44,660 bases of DNA from an uncultured Muribaculaceae bacterium (GTDB taxonomy: Bacteria > Bacteroidota > Bacteroidia > Bacteroidales > Muribaculaceae): positions 1 to 44,660 of the forward strand of contig CAJTYC010000011.1 in assembly GCA_910584185.1 (NCBI GenBank), given 5' to 3'. Below are positions 33,034-41,407 of the stretch, piece by piece (positions within the stretch are counted from its first letter, which is position 1; each line of letters begins with the position of its first letter). The position numbers and the translations under genes are program-made. The notes beneath the pieces are model-generated. The model saw nothing but the letters and a program-made list of their open reading frames with translations. It did not search any database and was not told the origin of the DNA.

Positions 33034-33903
33034 CTATCGGCGGGTGTGGCTTTTGATGGCTTTCAGCACGCATTTCGCTATGGCCGGGGCGGCTTCCGCC
33101 CTGCATGGGGCGAAGCTGGGCCAGTCGTTGAAGTCTATGATGCGCACCGTGCCGTCGACATCCACTATGCAGTCGCCCCCATATATCTTCACATCCATAA
33201 TCTCGGAAGCTCGCTGGCACATCTGCTTGAGCCCCTCGAGGTCGAACGGCAACCCTTGCGACTTGCCGTTCACTATCTCGTGACCATACTTGGAGTGCCC
33301 TTCGTCAAAGGGGTAGAACCAGTAGAAGAACGGTTGGCCGCTCACACCGTAAAACTTTATAAGGTCGCCCACCAAGTGACGGTTGATCACGGCGCGGCCA
33401 ATGCCCCGGTAGAAGTATTCATGGAGCACATCCTGCGCCTCCTCTATGTGGCGGCAATAACTCACATCCTCCTTGTGCATGGCGTGGAAGTCGCCCCGCT
33501 TTATCCAGCAGGCCCCGAAGCCGGCCTTCTCGAGCTCGGGGCGCACATCCTCGTTGGTGTTGACTATGACGCTGTCAGGATAATTTATGCCGTTGGCCAG
33601 CAAGATGCGTGTCATGCGCTCACGAGTGCAGTTCTCTATGCCGTAACCGCTGTTGATCACCAACTTGCCGGCATCCTCGAGTTGCTGGAGCTTCTGTATT
33701 GACGCCTGCTCGCGACACATGTTGATGATTACATCCTCCTCTATGTCGGCAGCGACAAACTGCTCCTCGCTGTAGACATGCACCTCGCAGCCGCGCTTGC
33801 GGAGCTGTTCGGCCGCTGCATTGAATATGGCGGCATCGTTGCCGATATTGTTAGGGGAATAGGCACCGGCTCGCATCACCCCCGCAATCTTTATCTCTGA
33901 CAT
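33034..33903 (-). CDS. ATP-grasp enzyme of the inositol cluster
   Basis: 289 residues with an ATP-grasp layout: an N-terminal preATP-grasp domain (IKIAGVMRAGAYSPNNIGNDAAI), a central region CWIKRGDFHAMHKEDV and a C-terminal metal/ATP site GGDCIVDVDGTVRIIDFNDWPSF (Asp residues and IDFND, as in RimK-type ligases). Relatives form carboxylate-amine bonds, but the ATP-grasp fold is also used by inositol phosphate kinases (ITPK). Its place between the nucleotidyltransferase, whose coding end it overlaps by 13 bases, and the transferase suggests it acts on the same product. Substrate unknown. Confidence 0.75.
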   Translation of the reverse strand: MSEIKIAGVMRAGAYSPNNIGNDAAIFNAAAEQLRKRGCEVHVYSEEQFVAADIEEDVIINMCREQASIQKLQQLEDAGKLVINSGYGIENCTRERMTRILLANGINYPDSVIVNTNEDVRPELEKAGFGACWIKRGDFHAMHKEDVSYCRHIEEAQDVLHEYFYRGIGRAVINRHLVGDLIKFYGVSGQPFFYWFYPFDEGHSKYGHEIVNGKSQGLPFDLEGLKQMCQRASEIMDVKIYGGDCIVDVDGTVRIIDFNDWPSFAPCRAEAAPAIAKCVLKAIKSHTRR

Positions 33904-34619
33904 TCTGATTCGTTATGTATGAAGTTGTTGGCCTTGCGGATATCTTCCGCGTGGTCCACATCGAGTATCATGCCCATGTCGTAGGCCTTGAGCTTGAGTC
34001 CGGCAGCCACCAGCGCCCGCTGGTAATTACGCATGCGCTGCACTCCGTCGGCAAGGCTCTTGTCGAGCACGTCTATGCTCCTTGCGCTTAGCCCATATAT
34101 CCCGCCGGAGATGAAGCGGGCCTCCGGCCACGCGTTGTCTCTGAAAGCCACGATGTTCATCTCCGCATCGGTCTCCACATACAGGGGTTTCTCGTCGTCG
34201 ATGTGCCGGGTCACGGCCATCATGCCGTCGACTTCCGGGCCTGCCTGCTCATATGCCTGCACGTAGCGTCTGAAATCATCCTCACGAAATATCGTGTCGA
34301 CCGTTGTCAGCACGAACCTGCCGTAAGGACGCAGCAGGCTGCCGAGTTCGTAGAAGCTGTGCATCGACGACGGTGTGCTCTTCACCACAAGCTGTAGGCG
34401 GCACCGCAGAGTCGGCGCGAGCCGGCGCAGATAGTCGGCCACTTCGGTCATCTGCTCGTTTACAATCACGCATACACACTCGGCGCCCATATCCTCAAAT
34501 ATGCCGATCAGCCTGCCTATCATCGGCTTGCCCTCTATGCTTACGAGCGGCTTCGGAAGGCTCACTCCCTCGCTCACGAGTCGGCTCCCCTCACCGGCGG
34601 CTATGATACCGAAATTCAT
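33891..34619 (-). CDS. Nucleotidyltransferase, possibly CTP:inositol-1-phosphate cytidylyltransferase
   Basis: 242 residues of the NTP_transferase (sugar-1-phosphate nucleotidyltransferase) fold. The N-terminal signature is AAGEGSRL(x6)LPKPLVSIEGKPMI, followed by FVLTTVDTIF (metal-binding Asp) and GMILDVDHAEDI near the end. The length fits single-domain cytidylyl- or uridylyltransferases. In hyperthermophiles, a homologous domain (IPCT) makes CDP-inositol from MIPS product and is coupled to a CDP-alcohol transferase (DIPPS); the same set is present here. Specificity is inference. Its start overlaps the pdxA stop by four bases. Confidence 0.82.
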   Translation of the reverse strand: MNFGIIAAGEGSRLVSEGVSLPKPLVSIEGKPMIGRLIGIFEDMGAECVCVIVNEQMTEVADYLRRLAPTLRCRLQLVVKSTPSSMHSFYELGSLLRPYGRFVLTTVDTIFREDDFRRYVQAYEQAGPEVDGMMAVTRHIDDEKPLYVETDAEMNIVAFRDNAWPEARFISGGIYGLSARSIDVLDKSLADGVQRMRNYQRALVAAGLKLKAYDMGMILDVDHAEDIRKANNFIHNESECQR

Positions 34620-35797
34620 GCTTCGTCGTTTTGGGAGATGTCGGTTTGAGGTCTTTCGTTCAGGGGCATGTCGCCTTGCGTCCTGTCGTTGGTTTTCGGC
34701 TCGAAGCTCTTCACCGGACGTTCGGGGCGCTCGCGGTGCTCTGGGCGAGCCTGTCGTTCAGCCTGCTTCTTGAGGGGATTGGCGGCATTCTCGCGATATA
34801 TGGTGCGGTTGCGGCATATGTCTATTGCCTTGTATATGGCCTCGCGCATCGAAGTCGGGTCGGCCTTGCCGCTCCAGGCTATGTCGAAGGCGGTGCCATG
34901 GTCGGGGCTTGTGCGCACGAAGGGGAGTCCGGCCGTGAAGTTGACGCCCCGCTCGCCGGCGATGGTCTTGAACGGGGCGAGTCCCTGGTCGTGATACATG
35001 GCCAGCACACCGTCGAAGCGACTGTAATTGGCGGAACCGAAGAAACCGTCAGCGGCAAATGGCCCGAAGGCGAGTATGCCGGTGTCGTAGCAATTCTCTA
35101 TGGCGGGTATTATCACGTTCTCCTCCTCATGTCCGAGCAGGCCACCGTCGCCGCTGTGCGGATTGAGCGACAGCACGGCGATCTTGGGCCGGCTTATGCT
35201 GAAGTCCTCACGGAGCGTGCGCGCGAAGTCGGCGAGTGCCGTCACAATCTTTGTCTCCGTCACAGCAGCGGGTATCTCGGCCAGGGGTAGGTGAGTGGTG
35301 ACGAGGGCCACGCGCAGACGGTCGTCAAAGAGTATCATCTGGGCGCGATATTCCTCGCCGGCCTCGGCAGCGAGATATTCCGTGTGTCCTGAATAATGGA
35401 AGTCATCTGCCTGCACGGCCTCCTTGCAGATCGGGGCGGTGACGATGGCATCGAGTTCGCCGGCCTTAACATCGGCCATGGCGCGGCGCAGCGACTTCAC
35501 GGCCCCGGCTCCCGAAGCTGGGGTAGCGGTGCCGGGTGTCACGGTGGCGTCGGCGAGTTTCAGGTCTACTATATTGAGGCAGCCTTCGGAGGCCTCCGAG
35601 GCCGAGCCTACCACATTGAATGGTGGCATGTCGAGTTGGAACTCCTTTATGGCTCGTTCCACAAGGCGCATGTCGGCATAAAGCACCGGGGTGATGAGCT
35701 CAAGCATCGTCTCATCTTCGAGGGCCTTGAGCGTCACCTCGAGGCCCACGCCGTTGTGGTCGCCCTGGGTGATTCCTATTGTCGGTATATTGTTCAT
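34616..35797 (-). CDS. pdxA: 4-hydroxythreonine-4-phosphate dehydrogenase with a charged C-terminal tail
   Basis: 393 residues. The PdxA core starts IPTIGITQGDHNGVGLEV and shows the metal ligands in the YSGHTEYLA, LNPHSGDGG and MYHDQGLAPFKT motifs, with FVRTSPDHGTAFDIAW. It acts in the cytosol in pyridoxal-phosphate synthesis. The core ends near residue 340; about 50 further residues are charged and low-complexity (NPLKKQAERQARPEHRERPE...), unusual for PdxA. Its ATG follows the rlmN stop by three bases and its stop overlaps the nucleotidyltransferase start, so it is cotranscribed with both. Confidence 0.95.
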   Translation of the reverse strand: MNNIPTIGITQGDHNGVGLEVTLKALEDETMLELITPVLYADMRLVERAIKEFQLDMPPFNVVGSASEASEGCLNIVDLKLADATVTPGTATPASGAGAVKSLRRAMADVKAGELDAIVTAPICKEAVQADDFHYSGHTEYLAAEAGEEYRAQMILFDDRLRVALVTTHLPLAEIPAAVTETKIVTALADFARTLREDFSISRPKIAVLSLNPHSGDGGLLGHEEENVIIPAIENCYDTGILAFGPFAADGFFGSANYSRFDGVLAMYHDQGLAPFKTIAGERGVNFTAGLPFVRTSPDHGTAFDIAWSGKADPTSMREAIYKAIDICRNRTIYRENAANPLKKQAERQARPEHRERPERPVKSFEPKTNDRTQGDMPLNERPQTDISQNDEA

Positions 35798-35800
35798 CTG

Positions 35801-36841
35801 TTAATCCTTTTTGGTGGAGAGCATACCGCACGCAGCCTCTATGTCTTCTCCTCGCGAAGCACGTATGGTGGCGATTATGCCCTTCTGGTTTAGGTAATTG
35901 CGAAACATAATCATCCTCTCTTCGCTGGCCGGGTGCAGCTCCACGCCGGGTATGGCGTGGAAGCGTATCAGGTTGACGCGCACGGGCTGGTCTCCAATCA
36001 GCTTCACGAGCATGTCGGCATGGGCAATGTCGTCGTTGACGCCGCGCCACATTATATATTCGAGCGAGAGCCTGCGCTGGTGGCTGAAGTCGTAGGCCGA
36101 GAGGCATTTCATCACCGACGATATCGGGAATGCCTTCTGGGCTGGCATCATCGACTCGCGCTGCGCCGTGTCGGCGGTATGTACGCTCACGGCCACGTGC
36201 ACCTGCGTGCGGTCGAGCAGCTCCTTAAGCTGGGGCAATTTGCCGACAGTCGACACGGTGATGCGCTTCGGGCTCCAAGCCAGTCCCCACGGGGCGGTGA
36301 GGATCTCTATGACGCGCTCCACAGCCTCGAAGTTGTCGAGCGGCTCACCCATGCCCATGAATACAACGTTGGTCAGAGGGTTCATGCGCCCTTCGGCCAC
36401 TGCCTCACGGGGCGGTATGCTGAGTATCTGGTTGATGATAGCCGAGGCGGGCAGGTTAGCCTTGAAGCCCATCTTGCCGGTGGCGCAGAAGTAGCAGTTC
36501 ATCTTGCAGCCCACTTGGCTCGACACGCAGAGCGTGGCGCGGTCGTGCTCCGGTATGTAGACCGACTCTATGCCTTTGCCCACCGGGGTGGCGAAGAGGT
36601 ATTTCACTGTGCCGTCGGCAGAGCGTGTGCGATGCGTCGGCTCCTCGCGTCCTATCTCGTAGTGCTCGGCGAGCCATTGCTTGTTCTTCTTCGATATGTT
36701 GACCATCTCGTCGAAGCTCTCTGCCCCTTTGGCATATATCCATTCGGCCAATTGCTTGCCCACAAACTTCGGCATGCCTCCTTTGTAGGCCACATCCTGA
36801 AGTTCGGCGAGGTTCATGCCGATTAGTTTGGTCTTCTCCAT
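35801..36841 (-). CDS. rlmN: 23S rRNA/tRNA adenine-C2 methyltransferase RlmN
   Basis: 346 residues from the ATG at 36841; the frame extends to a TTG 18 bases further up, less likely. Radical SAM enzyme: Cys motif CKMNCYFC (about 113-120), preceded by TLCVSSQVG, plus MGMGEPLDN, the GVNDD and RVNLIRFH motifs, and the C-terminal active-site Cys in DIEAACGML. It methylates A2503 of 23S rRNA and A37 of some tRNAs. First gene of the run leading into pdxA and the inositol cluster. Confidence 0.96.
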   Translation of the reverse strand: MEKTKLIGMNLAELQDVAYKGGMPKFVGKQLAEWIYAKGAESFDEMVNISKKNKQWLAEHYEIGREEPTHRTRSADGTVKYLFATPVGKGIESVYIPEHDRATLCVSSQVGCKMNCYFCATGKMGFKANLPASAIINQILSIPPREAVAEGRMNPLTNVVFMGMGEPLDNFEAVERVIEILTAPWGLAWSPKRITVSTVGKLPQLKELLDRTQVHVAVSVHTADTAQRESMMPAQKAFPISSVMKCLSAYDFSHQRRLSLEYIMWRGVNDDIAHADMLVKLIGDQPVRVNLIRFHAIPGVELHPASEERMIMFRNYLNQKGIIATIRASRGEDIEAACGMLSTKKD

Positions 36842-36860
36842 AATTGTCGGGTTATTCAAA

Positions 36861-36896
36861 TAAAAGGAGCGTACCCGGTCAGGGCCGCTCCTTTTG
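36861..36896. terminator. Terminator between ppiD-like gene and rlmN
   Basis: Stem GGAGCG (36866-36871)/CGCTCC (36886-36891) with AAAA before and TTTT after, usable in both directions. It lies 20 bases beyond the stop of the ppiD-like gene. Confidence 0.7.
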
Positions 36897-36916
36897 ATAT
36901 TCGGTCGGGGCGGCGG

Positions 36917-39049
36917 TTACTCGCCGGCCTCGAATTTGTAGATATTGTTTTTCACCTTGTCAGTGCCTTGGAGCATCTTCATCATGTCCGGGCTTACGAA
37001 CTGGTAGTACTGCTGCGCATACTGCTGCTCGTTGTAGGGGAAGTTCTCCTTGCCGTTAGAGCTGACCTGGTATACGTAGATGCCGTCGGCACCTTTGGTG
37101 ATCTTCACTTTCTTGTCGGCCTTGGAGCCTGCAATCTTGCCTGCCACCTCGGGGTCGCCCACGCCGGGGTTGTTGCCGAAGCGGAAGCCGGGCACATTGC
37201 GCACCTCAGTCTTCATGGCCTTGGCTGCGCTCTGCATGCTCTGGGTGTTCTTGCCATACTGGGCCACGAGCTGGTCGCCGGCCTTGTCGGCACGCACGCG
37301 CTTGGTGATGTAATCCTTGAGTGTGGCGTTGTCGACCGGTGTATACTCCTCGTATGCGTCGTCGATAGCCACGGCATACATGGCGGGGTTTGTGGCGTCG
37401 CTCGAGTTGTAGATGTGGCTCACTTCACCCTTCTCGCCATCTATCATGACCCAACGGAGCACCTGGCGCGAGTCGGGGTAGTAGCTGTCCATGCCCTGGA
37501 ATCGGGGCACTGCCGGAGTCGAGCTTGTCACAGTGAACTTCTGCACCTGGTAGCCGGCTTTCTCGGCGTTGGCGTTGAACTTCTCCGGGGTGTTGTTGGC
37601 ACCGAGGAACTTCTCGAATGCTGCGCGGGCGTCAGCCTTGGTCTTGGAGCTCGGGGTGAGCGTGTAGGTGGCCTCGTCATACTCGTAGATGGTCACGGGC
37701 GCGTTCTGCTTCACGATCTGGGCCATAACCATGCCCTGCGGACCCTGCTGCAGGGCCACGAACTTGCCGGCGGCGTTGCGGAGGCTGTCGAGTGTATTCT
37801 TGGGCAGAGCGTTGGTGGCGCCGTCTGCATCATAGAGCGCGATCCACTGGTTGAGCTGGGCAGCTACGCTGTCGGCTGAATATTTGCTCATCACTGAGTC
37901 AGCGGCGAGTCCGGCGTTGAGGGCTGCGAGCACCTTGTTGCCGAGCTTCTCGCTGGCTGCCGACACGATGTTGATCTGGATAGAGTCAACCTCAGCGTTG
38001 CGCGAAGCCACGCGGATTGCGGTGAAGCCGCGCATGTCGTTGCTGATGAGGCGGGCGCTGTCGAGACTGCCGTTCATGATGTATTCCTTGGCCGGGCCTG
38101 TGGGCAGGTCGGTGGCGCGTACGGAGTGGCGTGTCACGTTGACACCCTCTTTCTTGATTTCCTTGGGGAGCTGTGCGCTCTTGGCAAGAGCGGCAGCTGT
38201 CTTGGCGGCGAGGTCAGTCGCTGCCTTCATGTCGGCATCTGAGGGACTCACGCGCACTGCTATGAAGCTGATTTCGCGTGTGGGCTCCTCTACTGCAAAT
38301 GTGCCTTTGTGCTTGTTGTAGTAGTCGCTGATCTCCTTATCGCTCACCGGATATTTCTTGGCATCGAGTTCGCCGAAGGGCATGAATGCCAAGTCTACGT
38401 TAGAGGTTGTGATGTAGTCGTTATAGAGCGCTTTCTTGTCGAGTTCGTTAGGCTTCACGGAGCCGATGAGCAGACGCTGGTAAGTCTGCTGGAGCACCAT
38501 CTTCTCGGTGGCCTTCTCGGCTGCGAGCCATGCACGCTGGTAAGGCTCAACCTGCGCGTCGGTGAGACCTGAGCGCTTGGGGTTGAAGATTACCTCGTAA
38601 GCCTGCTGGGGGGTCTGAACGCTTATGCCGGCTGCATTGAGCTGGCGAATCACTTTCATAACCTCGGGGTTGCCGGCGTTGTCGAGCATGTAGTGGCGGA
38701 GAAGATTGCCTGAGCTGCGCACACCTGCCTTGTCGGCGGCGTTGAGAAGCACTGCCTCCTGGAGAAGCTGCTCTACTGCCATCTCAGGAAGTTTCTGGGT
38801 GTCGAAGTTGGCAAACTGCTGCGGATTGGCGCGGCGTGCCTCCTCGAGCTGGTTGTTGAGTTCTTCACGCTTGCGCTGATAATCGTGGATATCCACTTTC
38901 GAATTACCGACTTTGGCCACCGTTGTCTGGTCGCCGAAGATGTTGCGGCTGTTGGTCAAAGCGTCGCCGACGATAAACGCGAGCAATGCCACGCCGATCA
39001 CAATGATCAGAAATACTGACTTGCTTCTGATTTTCTCTAATGTTGCCAT
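36917..39049 (-). CDS. PpiD/SurA-like periplasmic chaperone, membrane-anchored
   Basis: 710 residues. A short cytosolic start (MATLEKIRSKS), one transmembrane helix (VFLIIVIGVALLAFIVGDAL, 12-31), then a SurA-N-like domain (VAKVGNSKVDIHDYQRKREELNNQ, with PEMAVEQLLQEAVLLNAADKAGV), and a long periplasmic part with parvulin-like segments (residues about 220-600). This matches the Bacteroidetes peptidylprolyl isomerase (PpiD) proteins that assist outer-membrane and exported protein folding at the inner membrane. Active-site residues of the isomerase domain cannot be confirmed by eye. Own promoter at 39118-39149. Confidence 0.88.
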   Translation of the reverse strand: MATLEKIRSKSVFLIIVIGVALLAFIVGDALTNSRNIFGDQTTVAKVGNSKVDIHDYQRKREELNNQLEEARRANPQQFANFDTQKLPEMAVEQLLQEAVLLNAADKAGVRSSGNLLRHYMLDNAGNPEVMKVIRQLNAAGISVQTPQQAYEVIFNPKRSGLTDAQVEPYQRAWLAAEKATEKMVLQQTYQRLLIGSVKPNELDKKALYNDYITTSNVDLAFMPFGELDAKKYPVSDKEISDYYNKHKGTFAVEEPTREISFIAVRVSPSDADMKAATDLAAKTAAALAKSAQLPKEIKKEGVNVTRHSVRATDLPTGPAKEYIMNGSLDSARLISNDMRGFTAIRVASRNAEVDSIQINIVSAASEKLGNKVLAALNAGLAADSVMSKYSADSVAAQLNQWIALYDADGATNALPKNTLDSLRNAAGKFVALQQGPQGMVMAQIVKQNAPVTIYEYDEATYTLTPSSKTKADARAAFEKFLGANNTPEKFNANAEKAGYQVQKFTVTSSTPAVPRFQGMDSYYPDSRQVLRWVMIDGEKGEVSHIYNSSDATNPAMYAVAIDDAYEEYTPVDNATLKDYITKRVRADKAGDQLVAQYGKNTQSMQSAAKAMKTEVRNVPGFRFGNNPGVGDPEVAGKIAGSKADKKVKITKGADGIYVYQVSSNGKENFPYNEQQYAQQYYQFVSPDMMKMLQGTDKVKNNIYKFEAGE

Positions 39050-39117
39050 TCCTTATTTTAGGTCTTTTTTGATTATCTGTTAGGCTGTTTAATTGGTATT
39101 TCTTGCCATTAAACGTG

Positions 39118-39149
39118 CAAAGATAACACTTTTGTCAAAAATAGCCAAA
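39118..39149 (-). promoter_or_regulatory. Promoter of the ppiD-like gene
   Basis: Minus strand TTTG (39146-39149), 20 bases, TATCTTTG (39118-39125), followed by a leader of about 60 bases. Confidence 0.75.
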
Positions 39150-39173
39150 ATTATTAGGTTTTTTCAACATTTT

Positions 39174-39223
39174 TATAGCCGCGGACTCGCTTCGACTCTG
39201 AAAAGAAGCGTGTCTGCGGCTAT
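39174..39223 (-). terminator. Stem-loop after metK
   Basis: TATAGCCGC (39174-39182) pairs with GCGGCTATA (39215-39223), and CGCTTC pairs with GAAGCG inside. It lies 29 bases beyond the metK stop. No T run follows, so terminator function is inferred from position. Confidence 0.5.
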
Positions 39224-39252
39224 AATGCGGTTGTAAATTGTTGATTAATTTA

Positions 39253-40590
39253 TCAGTTGAGGCCGAACTCTTTCTTGATGGTGTCGACCATGTCGAGTTT
39301 CTCCCAGGTGAAGAGCTCCACCTCGCGCACTATCGGCTCTTTCTCGTAGCGGTTTTTGAATGTCTTGGTGACCACCTGCGGTGTGCGTCCCACATGTCCG
39401 TAAGCTGCTGTCTCCAAGTATATCGGCTCGCGGAGCTTGAGGCGTTTCTCTATGGCGAACGGGCGCATGTCGAAGAGTTTCTTGATTATTTCGGCTATCT
39501 CGGCGTCGGAGTGGCCGGTGCGGCCGGTGCCGTAGGTGTTGACGAATATGCTCACCGGCTCTGCCTTGCCTATGGCGTAGGCCACCTGCACGAGCATCTC
39601 GCGGGCCACGCCGGCTGCCACCATATTTTTGGCTATGTGACGGCATGCGTAGGCTGCAGAACGGTCCACCTTCGAGGGGTCTTTGCCCGAGAATGCACCG
39701 CCGCCGTGCGCACCGCGTCCGCCGTAGGTGTCAACGATTATCTTGCGGCCGGTCAGCCCGGTGTCGCCGTGAGGACCACCGATCACAAACTTGCCAGTGG
39801 GGTTGACATGCACTTTCAGTTTGTCGTCAAATAGGGCCTGAATCTCCGTGGGCAGTTTGGCGATCACCCTCGGCAGCAGCACTTCGGTCACATCCTTGCG
39901 GATTGTCTCGAGCATCTCCTTGTCGGCTTGCTTTATGGCAGCTTCGGTCTGCTCGAGCGGCTGCACGAACTCGTCGTGCTGTGTCGACACTACCACTGTG
40001 TGTATGCGCACCGGGCGATGGTTGTCGTCATATTCCACAGTCACCTGGCTCTTTGCGTCCGGACGCAGATATGACACCTGCTTCCCTTTGCGGTAATAAG
40101 TCATCTCCTTACCTTCGCGGCGTATGTCGGCAAGTTCGCGCAATATAAGGTGAGAGAGACTGAGCGTCAGGGGCATGTATTCGTCGGTCTCGTCTACTGC
40201 GTAGCCGAACATCATGCCTTGGTCACCGGCGCCCTGGAGCTCCTCTTCTGCCTTTCCCTCTTCTTGCTGGCGCACGCCGCGGTTTATGTCACCGCTCTGC
40301 TCATGGATGGTCGAGAGGATACCGCAAGAGTCGCCGTCGAAACGGTAGGCGCCACGGTTGTAGCCGATGTTGTTGATGAGCTCGCGGGTTGTCTCCAATA
40401 CATCAACATAGGCTTCTGATGTGACTTCGCCGGCTACCACCACCTGGCCGGTGGTGACGAGGGTCTCTATGGCCACGTGGCTCTGCGGGTCGCGGGCTAA
40501 GAATTGGTCGAGCAGGTTGTCGCTGATCTGGTCAGCAACTTTATCTGGGTGTCCTTCAGACACCGATTCTGAAGTGAATAAGTAGTTCAT
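39253..40590 (-). CDS. metK: S-adenosylmethionine synthetase
   Basis: 445 residues from the ATG at 40590 (MNYLFTSESVSEGHPDK, the canonical MetK start). Visible: GAGDQGMMFGYA, the ATP/Met-binding GGPHGDTGLTGRKIIVDTYGG, and the P-loop-like GGGAFSGKDPSKVDRSAAYA. It makes S-adenosylmethionine from methionine and ATP in the cytosol. The frame stays open for 65 codons upstream, but that part encodes a 9-bp repeat (LKTLETLKPLK...) and is leader, not protein. An insertion near 120-150 (RQQEEGKAEEELQGAGDQ) is usual for Bacteroidetes MetK. Confidence 0.97.
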   Translation of the reverse strand: MNYLFTSESVSEGHPDKVADQISDNLLDQFLARDPQSHVAIETLVTTGQVVVAGEVTSEAYVDVLETTRELINNIGYNRGAYRFDGDSCGILSTIHEQSGDINRGVRQQEEGKAEEELQGAGDQGMMFGYAVDETDEYMPLTLSLSHLILRELADIRREGKEMTYYRKGKQVSYLRPDAKSQVTVEYDDNHRPVRIHTVVVSTQHDEFVQPLEQTEAAIKQADKEMLETIRKDVTEVLLPRVIAKLPTEIQALFDDKLKVHVNPTGKFVIGGPHGDTGLTGRKIIVDTYGGRGAHGGGAFSGKDPSKVDRSAAYACRHIAKNMVAAGVAREMLVQVAYAIGKAEPVSIFVNTYGTGRTGHSDAEIAEIIKKLFDMRPFAIEKRLKLREPIYLETAAYGHVGRTPQVVTKTFKNRYEKEPIVREVELFTWEKLDMVDTIKKEFGLN

Positions 40591-40873
40591 ATTTTTTTGA
40601 GTGTTAAGTTTTTTTGTTTTATTTGGCCTTAGGGCCTTTAAGGTCTTTAGGGTCTTTAAGGACTTTAAGGGCTTTAGGGTCTCTAAGGTCTTTAAGGCTT
40701 GGGTGCAAAAAAAATGACAACCGCTTCTTGCGATTGCCGTTCTGAAAAGTTGCCCAAGCTGTCTTCCGCGCGGTTTGCACCGCACCGAGGGAGCAGTTTT
40801 AGCATTTTTTTCAGTGGTTGCAAGCAGCCAAATTTATCCACCTGTCGGCCAAGAGCGATGCTCTTCGGCTAAC
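40591..40873 (-). promoter_or_regulatory. Long leader of metK with hairpins and repeats
   Basis: About 280 bases from the predicted start near 40873 to the ATG. It holds a hairpin AAGAGC-GAT-GCTCTT (40851-40865) at its very 5' end, a small GCGG/CCGC hairpin (40770-40783), and the 8x9-bp repeat array. None of the SAM riboswitch cores that I know is visible. Confidence 0.45.
40625..40696. repeat. Eight 9-bp tandem repeats in the metK leader
   Basis: Eight contiguous 9-base units of the form G(T/C/A)CTTTA(A/G)G, for example GTCTTTAAG three times and GACTTTAAG, with one or two changes each. They end 34 bases upstream of the metK ATG. Confidence 0.9.
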
Positions 40874-40879
40874 GAGGTG

Positions 40880-40911
40880 CAAAATTACAAATTTATATCG
40901 TAATTTCCAAA
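40880..40911 (-). promoter_or_regulatory. Promoter of metK
   Basis: Minus strand TTTG (40908-40911), 20 bases, TAATTTTG (40880-40887). It places the transcript start near 40873. Confidence 0.7.
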
Positions 40912-40957
40912 TAAGTCTGCCCGCGTGTCTTGATTTTCGCCGCGCTTCATGCCGGCA

Positions 40958-41407
40958 TCAATCTTCCATCTCGACTTTCTTGATTTGGTTCAGTAGGTTG
41001 AATTTCAGCTCTATGCCATCGTTCAGCACAATCTCCGTGCCTCCCGATTTCTTCTCGATTTTCACAATATATGTGTCGGGGAAGTTCTTATCTACATATT
41101 TCTTGATGGTCTTGTTGACCAGGCCGGAGGGCACTTCGCGGGTCTTGCAGTCTACCGATGTCCACTTCCCTTTGTTGTTGAACTCTATTGTTGAACCGTT
41201 CACGAGACGCACATCATAGTCGGTCTTCTTGAGCAGGTGCTTGTCTACCTTGATCATACTCACCTTGGCTTTTGGGAAGTATTCCTTCAGCATGTTCTGT
41301 GCCTCCTCGGGAAGCTCCTCTCGCTTGATGGTGTATTTGTCGAATATTGCATACGAGCTGCTCACTGACATCATGATGACCATGAGCAATAAAATAATCT
41401 TTTTCAT
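40958..41407 (-). CDS. PepSY-like exported protein
   Basis: 149 residues: signal peptide (MKKIILLLMVIMMSVSSSYA), then two PepSY-like repeats. The first is LPEEAQNMLKEYFPKAKVSMIKVDK...YDVRLVNGSTIEFNNKGKW, the second VNKTIKKYVDKNFPDTYIVKIEKKSGGTEIVLNDGIELKFN. This is the DUF2874/PepSY-like family common in Bacteroidetes, exported to the periplasm or surface and of unknown role (protease or metal binding proposed for PepSY). Standalone, upstream of the metK promoter on the same strand. Confidence 0.85.
   Translation of the reverse strand: MKKIILLLMVIMMSVSSSYAIFDKYTIKREELPEEAQNMLKEYFPKAKVSMIKVDKHLLKKTDYDVRLVNGSTIEFNNKGKWTSVDCKTREVPSGLVNKTIKKYVDKNFPDTYIVKIEKKSGGTEIVLNDGIELKFNLLNQIKKVEMED

Noticed and set aside
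40591..40785. 65-residue N-terminal extension of metK
   Set aside because: MetK starts at MNYLFTSESVSEGHPDK as usual. The extension is translation of a 9-bp repeat, and the promoter and leader structure fit an untranslated region.
40591..40873. SAM riboswitch upstream of metK
   Set aside because: None of the conserved SAM-I, SAM-II or related core sequences could be found in the leader on the minus strand.
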